A DNA stretch of 60,002 nucleotides. Source: CAVALG01 sp045576295 (GTDB taxonomy: Bacteria > Bacillota > Clostridia > Oscillospirales > Acutalibacteraceae). Below, one piece after another: positions 42,389-50,847 of the stretch; within the stretch, counting starts at the first letter, position 1; every line of letters starts with the position of its first letter. Made by a program: the position numbers and the translations under genes. The notes under the pieces were generated by a model. It searched no databases, was not told the origin of the DNA, and saw nothing but the letters and a program-made list of their open reading frames with translations. The DNA is taken from positions 1-60,002 of the forward strand of contig JAZNGF010000036.1 of NCBI GenBank assembly GCA_045576295.1. The letters run 5' to 3'.

Positions 42389-42808
42389 TCATTTTAGCGG
42401 GTGTTTTTTCACATTGGCTCCCTCTGATGAGGGAGCTGTCAGCAAAGCTGACTGAGGGAGAGATTTTTTAACTGCCGTATCGATATATTCACAAACTCCG
42501 CTGAAATTACGGTTGACATCCAAATTGCAAATTCTTAAAACAGTAAGGTTCATTTTTTCTAACTCTTTTGTGCGGGCGGTGTCTTTCTTTGCTTGGCTTT
42601 CTGTGTAATGCCCGCCGCCATCAAGTTCAACAATGAGCCTTGCTTTTGCACAATAAAAATCTACTATATAGTTCCCAATTGCTTTTTGCCTTTGAAATCT
42701 TACAGGGTAACTCCTTAAAAATTCATACCACAGTTTTCGCTCCCACGGTGTCATGTTTTTTCGAAGTGTTTTTGCAAGAGGGATATTATCGTTGTTGTAT
42801 TCTTTCAT
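42389..42808 (-). CDS. DUF559 endonuclease-like protein inside a repeat cassette
   Basis: 139 residues. Residues 1-112 match the DUF559/Vsr-like nuclease fold: KNMTPWERKLWYEFLR near the start, FQRQKAIGNYIVDFYC (Asp50) and IVELDGGGH (Glu61, Asp63), then LTVLRICNLDV. Residues about 115-130 (SLPQSALLTAPSSEGA) are encoded by palindromic repeat copy 42416-42464. The Shine-Dalgarno GGAGGGAG is the inner end of an inverted repeat copy at 42811-42863. The gene is thus bounded and partly supplied by two inverted copies of one repeat, directly after hisIE. Nuclease activity is a family expectation. Confidence 0.88.
   Translation of the reverse strand: MKEYNNDNIPLAKTLRKNMTPWERKLWYEFLRSYPVRFQRQKAIGNYIVDFYCAKARLIVELDGGGHYTESQAKKDTARTKELEKMNLTVLRICNLDVNRNFSGVCEYIDTAVKKSLPQSALLTAPSSEGANVKKHPLK
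42416..42464 (+). repeat. Palindromic repeat A, 3' side of DUF559
   Basis: GGCTCCCTC-tgatga-GGGAGC hairpin, then GTCAGC-aa-AGCTGAC hairpin, then TGAGGGAGAGAT. It codes for the last part of DUF559 in antisense. It is the inverted partner of the repeat at 42811-42863. Confidence 0.88.
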
Positions 42809-42810
42809 TT

Positions 42811-42863
42811 CTCTCCCTCCGCCTTTTACGTTGCAAAAGCCACCTCCCTCATCAGAGGGAGGC
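42811..42863 (-). repeat. Palindromic repeat B, 5' side of DUF559
   Basis: On the minus strand: GCCTCCCTC-tgat-GAGGGAGG hairpin, GTGG, a GCTTTTGC/GTAAAAGGC hairpin, then CGGAGGGAGAGA, whose GGAGGGAG sits 6 bp before the DUF559 ATG. Its outer end is 5 bp from the hisIE stop codon. Confidence 0.88.
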
Positions 42864-42868
42864 AGACT

Positions 42869-43525
42869 TTAAGATGTCATTTTTTCTTGCTTAACCTTGT
42901 GGTCGATTATATTGCGGGCGGCTGTTTCGCGGTGAACCTCTTCAACCGATATACCCATTTGGTTCATAAGCACTAAAATGTGATAAAGTAGGTCGGAAAT
43001 TTCATAAATGGTTTCCTTTTTGTCATCAGCCTTGGCGGCAATGATAACCTCGGTGCATTCTTCGCCAACCTTTTTAAGAATTTTATCAAGCCCTTTTTTG
43101 AAAAGGTAGGTTGTGTAAGAGCCTTCGGGCATGCTTTCCTTTCTGCCTGCAAGCAGGTCGTAAAGCTTTTGAATCGAAAAGTCCTCTAAAGTATCGCTTT
43201 CAAACAATGTGTTTTCAAAGCAAGAATCGGTGCCTGTGTGGCAAGCGGGGCCGTCTTTTTCAACAACCACCGTTAATGCGTCGTAGTCGCAGTCGGCCGT
43301 TACTGACACAATGTGTTGGTAATTGCCGCTGGTTTCGCCTTTAAGCCAAAGCTCTTTTCTTGAGCGGCTGTAAAAACAGGTCATTTCCTTTTCAAGCGAA
43401 ATTTTAAGGCTTTCGCGGTTCATATACGCCAAGGTTAGCACTTTTTTCGAAACCGAATCAACCACAATCGCAGGGATAAGGCCGTTTTCATCGAACTTTA
43501 ATTTTTCTATATCGAAATATATCAT
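42869..43525 (-). CDS. hisIE: Bifunctional phosphoribosyl-AMP cyclohydrolase/phosphoribosyl-ATP pyrophosphatase
   Basis: Second and third steps of histidine synthesis. 218 residues: HisI domain (about 1-115) with VLTLAYMNRESL, GETSGNYQHIVSV, DCDYDALTVVVE and GPACHTGTDSCF (zinc ligands), then HisE domain (about 120-215) with KKVGEECTEVIIAAK and EISDLLYHILVLM. It is last in the his operon. The stop codon lies 5 bp from the DUF559 cassette. Confidence 0.97.
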   Translation of the reverse strand: MIYFDIEKLKFDENGLIPAIVVDSVSKKVLTLAYMNRESLKISLEKEMTCFYSRSRKELWLKGETSGNYQHIVSVTADCDYDALTVVVEKDGPACHTGTDSCFENTLFESDTLEDFSIQKLYDLLAGRKESMPEGSYTTYLFKKGLDKILKKVGEECTEVIIAAKADDKKETIYEISDLLYHILVLMNQMGISVEEVHRETAARNIIDHKVKQEKMTS

Positions 43526-43548
43526 TTAAAACATCCTTTCAGGGTTTG

Positions 43549-44307
43549 TTAAATTCTAACGTTAATGCCGTTTGCTTTAAGTTCTTGTTTAAGCGCGGGG
43601 ATTTCAACTTCACCAAAATGGAAAATAGAAGCCGCAAGCCCTGCATCGATGGTGGGGATTTCGTTAAATAGTGTAACAAAATCTTCGGCGCACCCTGCGC
43701 CGCCCGATGCAATAACAGGAACATTCACAGCATCGCAAACAAGTTTAAGAAGCTCTAAATCGAAGCCTTTCTTCACGCCGTCGGTGTCAATGGAATTAAC
43801 AACAACCTCGCCGGCGCCCATTTCTACACAGCGCTTTATCCACGAAATGGCTTCCATTCCTGTGTCTTCTCGGCCGCCCTTGGCAAAAACGCGAAACTGC
43901 CCATCCACGCGCTTTATATCGCACGAAAGCACCACGCATTGGTCGCCATAAAGGCGCGCCGCTTCGCGAACAAGCTCGGGGTTTTTAATTGCGCCCGAAT
44001 TAACACTTACCTTATCGGCGCCGCATTTAAGAACCCTGTCGAAATCTTCAATAGTGTTAATGCCGCCGCCAACCGTTAGCGGAATAAATATTTTCGATGC
44101 AACCTCTTTTAAAATGTCGGTAAAAAGTTGCCTGCCCTCGGCCGATGCCGTTATATCGTAAAACACAAGCTCATCGGCGCCAACACTGCTGTAATGCTGG
44201 CCAAGCTCAATGGGCGAAGATACATCGGCAAGCCCTTTAAAGTTTGTTCCCTTTACAACCCTTCCGTTTTTAACGTCAAGGCAGGGTATTATTCTTTTAG
44301 TTATCAT
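43549..44307 (-). CDS. hisF: Imidazole glycerol phosphate synthase subunit HisF
   Basis: Cyclase subunit that uses ammonia from HisH to form IGP and AICAR. 252-residue barrel: KRIIPCLDVKNGRVVKG (catalytic Asp near residue 10), FIPLTVGGGIN, GADKVSVNSGAI, SIDTDGVKKGFD (second catalytic Asp) and PVIASGGAGC. It overlaps hisA by 4 bp. AICAR released here feeds the transformylase encoded at 6.2-7.4 kb. Confidence 0.97.
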   Translation of the reverse strand: MITKRIIPCLDVKNGRVVKGTNFKGLADVSSPIELGQHYSSVGADELVFYDITASAEGRQLFTDILKEVASKIFIPLTVGGGINTIEDFDRVLKCGADKVSVNSGAIKNPELVREAARLYGDQCVVLSCDIKRVDGQFRVFAKGGREDTGMEAISWIKRCVEMGAGEVVVNSIDTDGVKKGFDLELLKLVCDAVNVPVIASGGAGCAEDFVTLFNEIPTIDAGLAASIFHFGEVEIPALKQELKANGINVRI

Positions 44308-45017
44308 TTTGCCACCTCAATTGCGGCCTCAAGGTCAACCGCGCCCGTGTAATACGCCTTGCCGAGAATTGCGCCGTAAAGGTTCATTTTCCGCAGTGCT
44401 TTTATGTCATCAAGGCTTGAAACACCGCCCGATGCCACAATGTCAACGCTGTATTTTTCGCTTAAATGCTTATACATTTCGCGGTTGGTGCCCTGCATTG
44501 CGCCGTCTTTCGATATATCGGTGCAAATAATGGTTTTAGCGCCAAGTGCCTGCATTTTTGCAAAAAATTCATCACACGAAATTTCAGATTTCTCGGTCCA
44601 CCCTTTGATTGCCACAAACCCATCTTTAATGTCGGCGCCAACGGCAACTTTTTCGCCGTAAAGGTTTAGCGCGTCACGCAAAAGGGGCTCGTTAGTAACA
44701 GCGGCTGTGCCCAAAATAACGCGAGCAGCTCCTGCTTCAAGGTAGCGTTTAATAACCTCTATCGAGCGAACGCCGCCGCCGATCTCAACCTTAAGCCCTG
44801 TTTCTTTAATTATGTTTTCAACTATTTCAATGTTGGGGGTTGTGCCGTCTTTTGCGCCCTCAAGGTCAACAAGGTGAATAAACTCGGTGCCTGCCGCCTT
44901 GAATTTTTTTGCAATTTCCAAAGGCTCTCGGCTATAAACCGTCATATTATCATAGTCGCCTTTATAAAGCCTAACGGCGCAGCCGTTAAATAAATCTATT
45001 GCGGGTAAAACTAACAT
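44304..45017 (-). CDS. hisA: ProFAR isomerase
   Basis: Isomerises the aminoaldose to the aminoketose. 237 residues from ATG 45017 (MLVLPAIDLFNGCAVRLYKGDY) behind GGAGAAG. Barrel motifs include VEIGGGVRSIEVI (about 75-87), VILGTAAV, ICTDISKDGAMQG (about 155-167, catalytic Asp) and VASGGVSSLDDI. It overlaps hisH by 7 bp. Confidence 0.97.
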   Translation of the reverse strand: MLVLPAIDLFNGCAVRLYKGDYDNMTVYSREPLEIAKKFKAAGTEFIHLVDLEGAKDGTTPNIEIVENIIKETGLKVEIGGGVRSIEVIKRYLEAGAARVILGTAAVTNEPLLRDALNLYGEKVAVGADIKDGFVAIKGWTEKSEISCDEFFAKMQALGAKTIICTDISKDGAMQGTNREMYKHLSEKYSVDIVASGGVSSLDDIKALRKMNLYGAILGKAYYTGAVDLEAAIEVAK

Positions 45018-45634
45018 TTTGCTTCTCCAATCTCGCAAAAGGCGCGAAGGATATTAAGCCCCACATCACCGCTTTTTTCGGGGTGGAACTGGCAGCCGAA
45101 AACATTATTTTCCCAAACAGCGGCGGTGAATTCCACACCGTATTCCGATACTGCCGCAGAGGATGAAACGCTTTTCGGTGCAAAGTATGAATGAACAAAA
45201 TAAACAAAATCGCCGTTTTCTATATATTTAAATAGTGGGCATTCAGGCTTTTTATTTATAAAATTCCAGCCAATGTGCGGAATTTTAAGGTCTTCGTCTA
45301 TATTTCCTTTAAAGGGGATAATATCGCCCTTTAAAAGCCCCAAGCCTTCGTGCTCGCCGTATTCAAAGCTTTTTTCAAATAAAAGCTGCATCCCAAGGCA
45401 GATGCCAAGAACAGGTGTGCCGATAGCCACCTTTTGCCTTAAAACCTTATCGAGCCCGCTGTTTTTTAATTTTTCAGCGGCATCTTGATAAGCGCCAACG
45501 CCGGGGAGAACTAATCTATCGGCCGCCATTATAACATTTTCATCGGCCGAAACGGTAACCTCGGCGCCTATTCTTTTAAAGGAGCTGACAAGCGAAAAAA
45601 GGTTGCCAACGCCGTAATCAATAATAACCGTCAT
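45011..45634 (-). CDS. hisH: Imidazole glycerol phosphate synthase subunit HisH
   Basis: Glutaminase subunit delivering ammonia to HisF. 207 residues: DYGVGNLFSLVSSFKRIG at the start, LPGVGAYQDA, nucleophile in GICLGMQLLFE (about 77-87) and the catalytic His/Glu in FGCQFHPEKSG (about 181-191). It abuts hisB. Confidence 0.97.
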   Translation of the reverse strand: MTVIIDYGVGNLFSLVSSFKRIGAEVTVSADENVIMAADRLVLPGVGAYQDAAEKLKNSGLDKVLRQKVAIGTPVLGICLGMQLLFEKSFEYGEHEGLGLLKGDIIPFKGNIDEDLKIPHIGWNFINKKPECPLFKYIENGDFVYFVHSYFAPKSVSSSAAVSEYGVEFTAAVWENNVFGCQFHPEKSGDVGLNILRAFCEIGEAKC

Positions 45635-46222
45635 TTAAAGCACCCCTTTGGTTGATGGAATGGCGTTTGCGTTTTTCTCATCAATCGCCACTGCCGCTTT
45701 CATTACCCTTGCGAATGCCTTAAATGTGCCCTCAATTATGTGGTGGGTGTTAGTGCCGTCGAGCTGTTTTAGGTGAAGCGAAATTTCGGCCTTGCGAACA
45801 AATGCTTCGAAAAATTCTTCTATAAGCTCTGTGTCGAAGGTTCCAACGGTTGGGTTTGGAATTTGCAAATTAAATCTAAGGCAGCTTCTTCCCGAAATAT
45901 CGGTTGCGGCTAAAATCAGCGTTTCGTCCATCGGCAAACACACGCTACCATAGCGGGTTATTCCGCGCATATCGCCCAGTGCTTCTTTAAAAGCGCATCC
46001 AAGGCAAATGCCAATGTCTTCGGCCGAGTGGTGAAAATCAATATCGGTGTCGCCAATGCACTGCACATTAAGGTTAAAACCGCCGTGCTTTGCAAAAAGG
46101 GTTAACATATGGTCGAAAAAGGCGCAGCCTGTGTTAATGTTCGATGTTCCGTTGCCGTCAAGCTCAAGCGATAACTTGATATCGGTTTCGGCTGTTTTGC
46201 GATTAATTTCACTGCTTCTCAT
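45635..46222 (-). CDS. hisB: Imidazoleglycerol-phosphate dehydratase
   Basis: Monofunctional dehydratase of 195 residues with no phosphatase domain, so histidinol phosphatase must come from elsewhere. The manganese sites are GCAFFDHMLTLFAKHGG (about 33-49) and DIDFHHSAEDIGICLG (about 61-76), with the second pair near the C-terminus in THHIIEGTFKAFARV. It overlaps hisC by 14 bp. Confidence 0.97.
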   Translation of the reverse strand: MRSSEINRKTAETDIKLSLELDGNGTSNINTGCAFFDHMLTLFAKHGGFNLNVQCIGDTDIDFHHSAEDIGICLGCAFKEALGDMRGITRYGSVCLPMDETLILAATDISGRSCLRFNLQIPNPTVGTFDTELIEEFFEAFVRKAEISLHLKQLDGTNTHHIIEGTFKAFARVMKAAVAIDEKNANAIPSTKGVL

Positions 46223-47291
46223 TACTTTTCTCGCTTTCGTTCAGTATTTCTCTCACCGCTTCTAAAAGTGTTTGCATTTGGCTCTCGGTGCCTATTGTAA
46301 TGCGGTTAAAATTAGAAATTTTAGGCGATGTGAAGTGCCTTACAAGCACTCCGCGCTGCTTTAATTTTAAATAAATCTCTTCACCCGAAACGGCGCTGTG
46401 TTTTGCGAACACGAAGTTAGCGCTCGAGGGCAAAACCTCAAAGCCCAACTTTTTAAGCTCTGCCGTAGTGTGTTCGCGAACCCTTATAATTTCGCGGCAG
46501 TTAGCTTCATAGTATTCGTTTTCGCTTATCGCCGCAGCACCTGCCGCTTGTGTTATGCGGTTGATGTTATAAGGGTTGGTTGAATATTTAATAAGCTCTA
46601 AATCTTTAATAAGCTCGGCGCACCCAAAGCAGAACCCAAGCCTTGCGCCCGCCATTGAGCGCGATTTTGAAAATGTTCCGCAAACTAAAAGGTTGTTGTA
46701 TTTTTCGGTTAATTTATAGGCCGATTCACCCCCAAAATCAACATACGCTTCGTCGATCAAAACCACAGTTTCGGGGTTTGAGGCAACGATTTTTTCAATG
46801 TCCTTTAGTGGCAGTGCAATGCCTGTTGGCGCGTTGGGGTTTGCAATAACCGTAAAACGCCCTGTGTTCAGGTAATCATCAACATTCACCGTGAAATCAT
46901 CATTCAGCGGAACCTGCTTGCAGTCGATGCCGTAAAGGTCGCCAAAAACCTTATAAAAGCCATAGGTAATTTCGGGGAACTGCGCGCCGCCCACCGCCCC
47001 ATAAAGCATAAAGGCGAAGTTTAAAATCTCATCCGACCCGTTTGATACAAAAACATTTTGAGCCTTTACACCGTAAAGGTTCGCTATAGCCTCTTTAAGT
47101 TTTGCCGATTCAGGGTCGCTATATAATCTTAAATTTTCGGCCTCGTGCGAGTTCACCGCCGAAAGCACGGCAGGTGAAGGCGGAAAGGGCGATTCGTTTG
47201 TGTTAAGTTTTATGTAACTTTTATCTTGCGGTTGCTCACCGGGAACATATTCTTTAAGCCCCGAAAAGCGTTTATCTTTAAAATTGCTCAT
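46209..47291 (-). CDS. hisC: Histidinol-phosphate aminotransferase
   Basis: PLP aminotransferase, fold type I, of 360 residues. Motifs are LNTNESPFPPSP (about 29-40), NPNAPTGIALP (about 152-162), VLIDEAYVDFG and the PLP lysine in CGTFSKSRSMAGARLGF (about 208-224). It overlaps hisD by one base. Confidence 0.95.
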   Translation of the reverse strand: MSNFKDKRFSGLKEYVPGEQPQDKSYIKLNTNESPFPPSPAVLSAVNSHEAENLRLYSDPESAKLKEAIANLYGVKAQNVFVSNGSDEILNFAFMLYGAVGGAQFPEITYGFYKVFGDLYGIDCKQVPLNDDFTVNVDDYLNTGRFTVIANPNAPTGIALPLKDIEKIVASNPETVVLIDEAYVDFGGESAYKLTEKYNNLLVCGTFSKSRSMAGARLGFCFGCAELIKDLELIKYSTNPYNINRITQAAGAAAISENEYYEANCREIIRVREHTTAELKKLGFEVLPSSANFVFAKHSAVSGEEIYLKLKQRGVLVRHFTSPKISNFNRITIGTESQMQTLLEAVREILNESEKSNEKQ

Positions 47292-48568
47292 TACTTTTCC
47301 TCTTGCCTTATAACAGCGCTTTTTGCGTGGGCGGTGAGCCCTTCTTTTTCGGCAAAGAATGCAACATCTTCTGCAACCTTGCTTAAAGCGCCTTCGGTGT
47401 AGTATGTAAATTGGGTTTTCTTAACGAAATCATCAACCGATAACGGGCTTGAAAACCTTGCTGTTCCGCTTGTGGGAAGTGTGTGGTTAGGCCCTGCGTA
47501 ATAGTCGCCCAAGGCTTCGGGGCAGTATCTTCCCATAAAAATGCTGCCTGCGTTTTTAACCGCGTCGAGGTAATCGAACGGGTTATCAAGGTATAATTCC
47601 AAATGCTCGGGCGCAATTTCGTTTGAAACCTCAATGGCGCGCCTTATATTATCGGTAACGATAATTTTGCCGTTATTATCAATTGAAGCGCGGGCAATTT
47701 CGGCACGGGCAAGAAGCGGAATTTGTTTTTCAATTTCGGCGCTAACCCTCTCGGCGAATTCTGCGCTGCTTGTAACTAAAACAGCGCTGGCATTTTTGTC
47801 GTGTTCTGCTTGCGATAAAAGGTCGGCCGCAACGTGCGAAGGGTTGCCGCTTCCGTCGGCCACAACTAAAATTTCGCTGGGGCCCGCAATCATATCAATG
47901 GCAACAGTGCCGTAAACCTGGCGTTTAGCTTCGGCAACAAATGCGTTGCCGGGGCCCACGATTTTATCAACCTTGGGGATGCTTTCGGTGCCATAGCTTA
48001 AGGCCGCAACAGCCTGCGCGCCGCCAACTTTAAATATTCTGTCAACCCCTGCAATACTCGCTGCCGCCAAAATAACGGGGTTTACCTTGCCGTCGGGTCC
48101 CGGTGGGGTTACAACGCACATTTCTTTAACGCCTGCAATTTTTGCAGGGATAGAATCCATTAAAACGGTTGAGGGGTAAGCCGCAGTGCCGCCCGGAACA
48201 TAAAGCCCAACCTTTTCAATAGGTGTTACCTTTTGGCCTGTAACAATTCCCTCTTTATTGTTTAAAATAAAGCCCGACCTCACCTGGTTTTGGTGGAATT
48301 CGCGAATGTTTTCGGCCGCCGTTTTAAGAATTTCTAAAAATCTTGGCTCAACCAAAGTAACGGCTTCGTCGATTTCTTCTTTTGTAACTTCAAGGGCCGA
48401 AAGCTCGGCTTTATCGAACTTTTTAGTGTATTCAAGCACAGCACTGTCGCCGCCGCGCTTTACGTTTTCAATAATATCGGCAACAATTTCGCTAACGTCT
48501 ATCTGGTTCGTAACGCGGGCGAAAATTTCTTCCTTTTTAACCTTTGAAAAATCTAATATTTCTATCAT
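47291..48568 (-). CDS. hisD: Histidinol dehydrogenase
   Basis: Zinc- and NAD-dependent last two oxidations. 425 residues with VGLYVPGGTAAYPSTVLM (about 117-134), VGGAQAVAALSYGT, the signature IAGPSEILVVAD...VAADLLSQAEHD (about 223-253) and GPNHTLPTSGTARF near the C-terminus with zinc-binding His. It overlaps hisG by 4 bp. Confidence 0.97.
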   Translation of the reverse strand: MIEILDFSKVKKEEIFARVTNQIDVSEIVADIIENVKRGGDSAVLEYTKKFDKAELSALEVTKEEIDEAVTLVEPRFLEILKTAAENIREFHQNQVRSGFILNNKEGIVTGQKVTPIEKVGLYVPGGTAAYPSTVLMDSIPAKIAGVKEMCVVTPPGPDGKVNPVILAAASIAGVDRIFKVGGAQAVAALSYGTESIPKVDKIVGPGNAFVAEAKRQVYGTVAIDMIAGPSEILVVADGSGNPSHVAADLLSQAEHDKNASAVLVTSSAEFAERVSAEIEKQIPLLARAEIARASIDNNGKIIVTDNIRRAIEVSNEIAPEHLELYLDNPFDYLDAVKNAGSIFMGRYCPEALGDYYAGPNHTLPTSGTARFSSPLSVDDFVKKTQFTYYTEGALSKVAEDVAFFAEKEGLTAHAKSAVIRQEEK

Positions 48569-49206
48569 TTCTGTTCCGACTCCTTAACAAGCTTGGCCAT
48601 ATTAGCGGCAATTTTGTCAATCTGTTCTTGCTTGAATTTATAAGATGTTTTGTTAGAAATCAGCCGCGCGCTAATCGGCACGATTGTTTCTTTAGGCTCT
48701 AAATCGTTTTCGTATAATGTTTTGCCCGTTTCAACAATGTCAACAATAACGTCTGCGAGGTCTAAAATCGGGGCAATTTCGATTGAGCCATTCAGGTGGA
48801 TAATGTCAATATCGCGGCATTTATCGGCATAATATGTGCGCGCAATGTTTGAAAATTTGGTTGCAACGCGAAGTGTTTTTGATGTATCATCGCGATAATC
48901 TTTTTTAGCGGCAACCGCCATAACGCATTTGCCCATTTTAAGGTCTAACAGCTCATAAACATCGGGCATATATTCAAGCAAAATGTCTTTCCCCGCAACG
49001 CCAATGTCGGCCGCGCCGCGCTCAACATATATTGCAACGTCAGATGGTTTTACCCAAAAGTAGCGAACGCCAATCTCTTCGTTTTCGAAAATGAGTTTTC
49101 TGCCCTTTTCTTTAATTGCGGGGCAGGGGTAGCCCGAGGCTTCAAACATGGCGTAAACCTTTTCACCAAGCCTGCCCTTTGGCAGCGCTATATTAACTGT
49201 TTGCAT
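48565..49206 (-). CDS. hisG: ATP phosphoribosyltransferase, short catalytic form
   Basis: Committed step of histidine synthesis. 213 residues from ATG 49206 (MQTVNIALPKGRLGEKV) after AAGGAG. It is the short HisG that lacks the regulatory ACT-like domain and needs HisZ, which is encoded 25 bp upstream. Motifs are RGAADIGVAGKD (about 63-74) and ADVIVDIVETGKTLYEN (about 154-170). Confidence 0.96.
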   Translation of the reverse strand: MQTVNIALPKGRLGEKVYAMFEASGYPCPAIKEKGRKLIFENEEIGVRYFWVKPSDVAIYVERGAADIGVAGKDILLEYMPDVYELLDLKMGKCVMAVAAKKDYRDDTSKTLRVATKFSNIARTYYADKCRDIDIIHLNGSIEIAPILDLADVIVDIVETGKTLYENDLEPKETIVPISARLISNKTSYKFKQEQIDKIAANMAKLVKESEQK

Positions 49207-49231
49207 GGTTTTCTCCTTATCTTTAACAAAA

Positions 49232-50317
49232 TTAAAGCTCGATAATCTGGCGGCAGCGAATGTTTTCAGGCAGTTTTTCAAAAACTGCGGCAGTGCTGCC
49301 ATCAGCCGTTAATTCATAAACCTTTGCGATAATTTCGGCAGGGTTTTGATTTTCGCCTTTTATAACGGCATAGTCGTAGTCGTGTTCGGCGGGCTGTGGG
49401 TTATGGCGTTCAAGCACATCAAGATAAACCGCAAATCCAACCGCACCCGAGCGGCGGCCCATTCTGCGCATAAGTTTATCATAACGGCCGCCAACCAAAA
49501 CCTCGGTTGGGATGCCTTCAATATATCCTTTGAAAACAACGCCGCTGTAATATCCCGTGTCGTTCACGATAGAAAAATCGATGTTGATTTTGCCTTGCTT
49601 GCCAAGGTTTTTAAGCACCTTGCCGATTTCTAAAAATTCGGCAAGCGCTTCTTTCGCAGCATCACTTTCATAACCGCCGAAAGCCTCTTTTAGTGCATCG
49701 AAATCTTTATAGTTTGAAATAAGCTTATTCGCGGCTTCAAGCCCCGCTTTTGTGATTTCGCCCATATCATAAAGCTCGGCTGCGGCATCTTTCGATTTTG
49801 TTTTTACGGCTGTGGCGACCGTTTTGCGTGCGTCACCCAATATGCCGCATTCATCTAAAACTGCCGCTAAAAGCCCCGCGTGAGAAATATCTAAAATATA
49901 ATTTTCATCAATAATCTCAAGGCTGTTTATGCCAAGATTTAAAACCTCGCAAACCTCGTAAAGCCCAATGTCTCCAATGCATTCAAGTCCTGTTTGGGCA
50001 ATTTCTTTGAATGAATGCGAGCTTTGCGAAATGCGGTAGACGTTTTCATCGTAATAAACCTTTTGAACTAAGCCCTCTTTATCGGGTGAGTTTTTTATGA
50101 TTGATAGCGTAACGTCGGGCTTTAGTGCCAAAAGTTTACCGGAAGTGTCGGTGAAAGTTATAATTCCGTCAGATATCAGGGAATCTTTATTTTTGGCGTA
50201 AAGGTCGTATTCTTCAAACTTGTTCATCTTAAAGCGGTTGTAGCCAAAGCCTGCATACAGCGAGCGCAGGGCGAAAGCCGCCTTTTCTTCATTTTTTAAA
50301 ATTTTATTATTTATCAC
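49232..50317 (-). CDS. hisZ: ATP phosphoribosyltransferase regulatory subunit
   Basis: Paralogue of histidyl-tRNA synthetase that forms the HisG-HisZ complex and confers histidine feedback. 361 residues with class II features: FEEYDLY...DTSGKLLALKPDVTLSI, RISQSSHSFKEIAQTGLECIG (about 94-114) and VLVGGRYDKLMRRMGR (about 269-284). It lacks the C-terminal anticodon-binding domain. It overlaps the regulator gene by 11 bp. Confidence 0.93.
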   Translation of the reverse strand: MINNKILKNEEKAAFALRSLYAGFGYNRFKMNKFEEYDLYAKNKDSLISDGIITFTDTSGKLLALKPDVTLSIIKNSPDKEGLVQKVYYDENVYRISQSSHSFKEIAQTGLECIGDIGLYEVCEVLNLGINSLEIIDENYILDISHAGLLAAVLDECGILGDARKTVATAVKTKSKDAAAELYDMGEITKAGLEAANKLISNYKDFDALKEAFGGYESDAAKEALAEFLEIGKVLKNLGKQGKINIDFSIVNDTGYYSGVVFKGYIEGIPTEVLVGGRYDKLMRRMGRRSGAVGFAVYLDVLERHNPQPAEHDYDYAVIKGENQNPAEIIAKVYELTADGSTAAVFEKLPENIRCRQIIEL

Positions 50318-50621
50318 TTGCGTTCACCTCAGGTTTACTTTCTTCGGTTCGTGAAAGAACCAGCTCATAGCCGCCGTTACCGTAGTTAATGCATTTGCCA
50401 ACGCGGCTGATTGTTGCGGTGCTGGCCCCCGTTGCCTTGTTAACTTCTGAATAGCTCATTCCCTTTTTGAGTAGCCGCGCAACCTCTAACCGTTGCGACA
50501 GCGCTTCAAGTTCCTGAATTGTGCAGATGTCTTCAAAAAAATCGTCGCATTCACGTTCGGTTTCAAGCGAAAGTATTGCTTTATATAATTTTTGCAGTGA
50601 GTTTTTATCAAATCTCGCCAT
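50307..50621 (-). CDS. TrpR-like regulator of the YerC/HisR family
   Basis: 104 residues from ATG 50621 (MARFDKNSLQKLYKAILSL), behind GGTGA; two earlier in-frame ATGs lie almost at the predicted start of transcription. The TrpR-type helix-turn-helix is LSQRLEVARLLKKGMSYSEVNKATGASTATISRVGKC (about 42-78). The family is YerC/YecD, and regulators of this type have been proposed as HisR in Firmicutes. It is first in the his operon, with repeated boxes in its own promoter, so autoregulation and his control by histidine are likely. Confidence 0.88.
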   Translation of the reverse strand: MARFDKNSLQKLYKAILSLETERECDDFFEDICTIQELEALSQRLEVARLLKKGMSYSEVNKATGASTATISRVGKCINYGNGGYELVLSRTEESKPEVNASDK

Positions 50622-50645
50622 TTTCATCACCATTTGTTTTAATTT

Positions 50646-50680
50646 GTTAGCATTGTAGCACGTTAGCACACTAAAGTCAA
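50646..50680 (-). promoter_or_regulatory. his operon promoter with three TGCTA operator repeats
   Basis: On the minus strand TTGACT (50675-50680), 17-bp spacer, TACAAT (50652-50657). Overlapping spacer and -10 are three consecutive 8-bp units, GTGCTAAC, GTGCTACA and ATGCTAAC. A protein bound there would block the promoter. The candidate binder is the TrpR-like protein encoded about 25 bp downstream. Confidence 0.8.
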
Positions 50681-50847
50681 TACCCTACACTGCATTTATT
50701 TTATTCTAACTTTTACATTATAACTGCTTTACATTATAAATACAATCGTTTTAAGCAAATTTGATTGATATTTCTGCGGTAGAACGCAAAAAGCGGGTAG
50801 CAACATATAAATACCGTAGTAATTTTATGCAAGCCACCGCTTGCGTT

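Noticed and set aside
42378..42867. Calling the DUF559 block a proven transposon with target-site duplication.
   Set aside because: The 12-bp direct repeats are real, but 38 bp lie between the left one and the repeat copy while only 4 bp lie on the right, so ends and duplication do not match exactly. It is left as a hypothesis.
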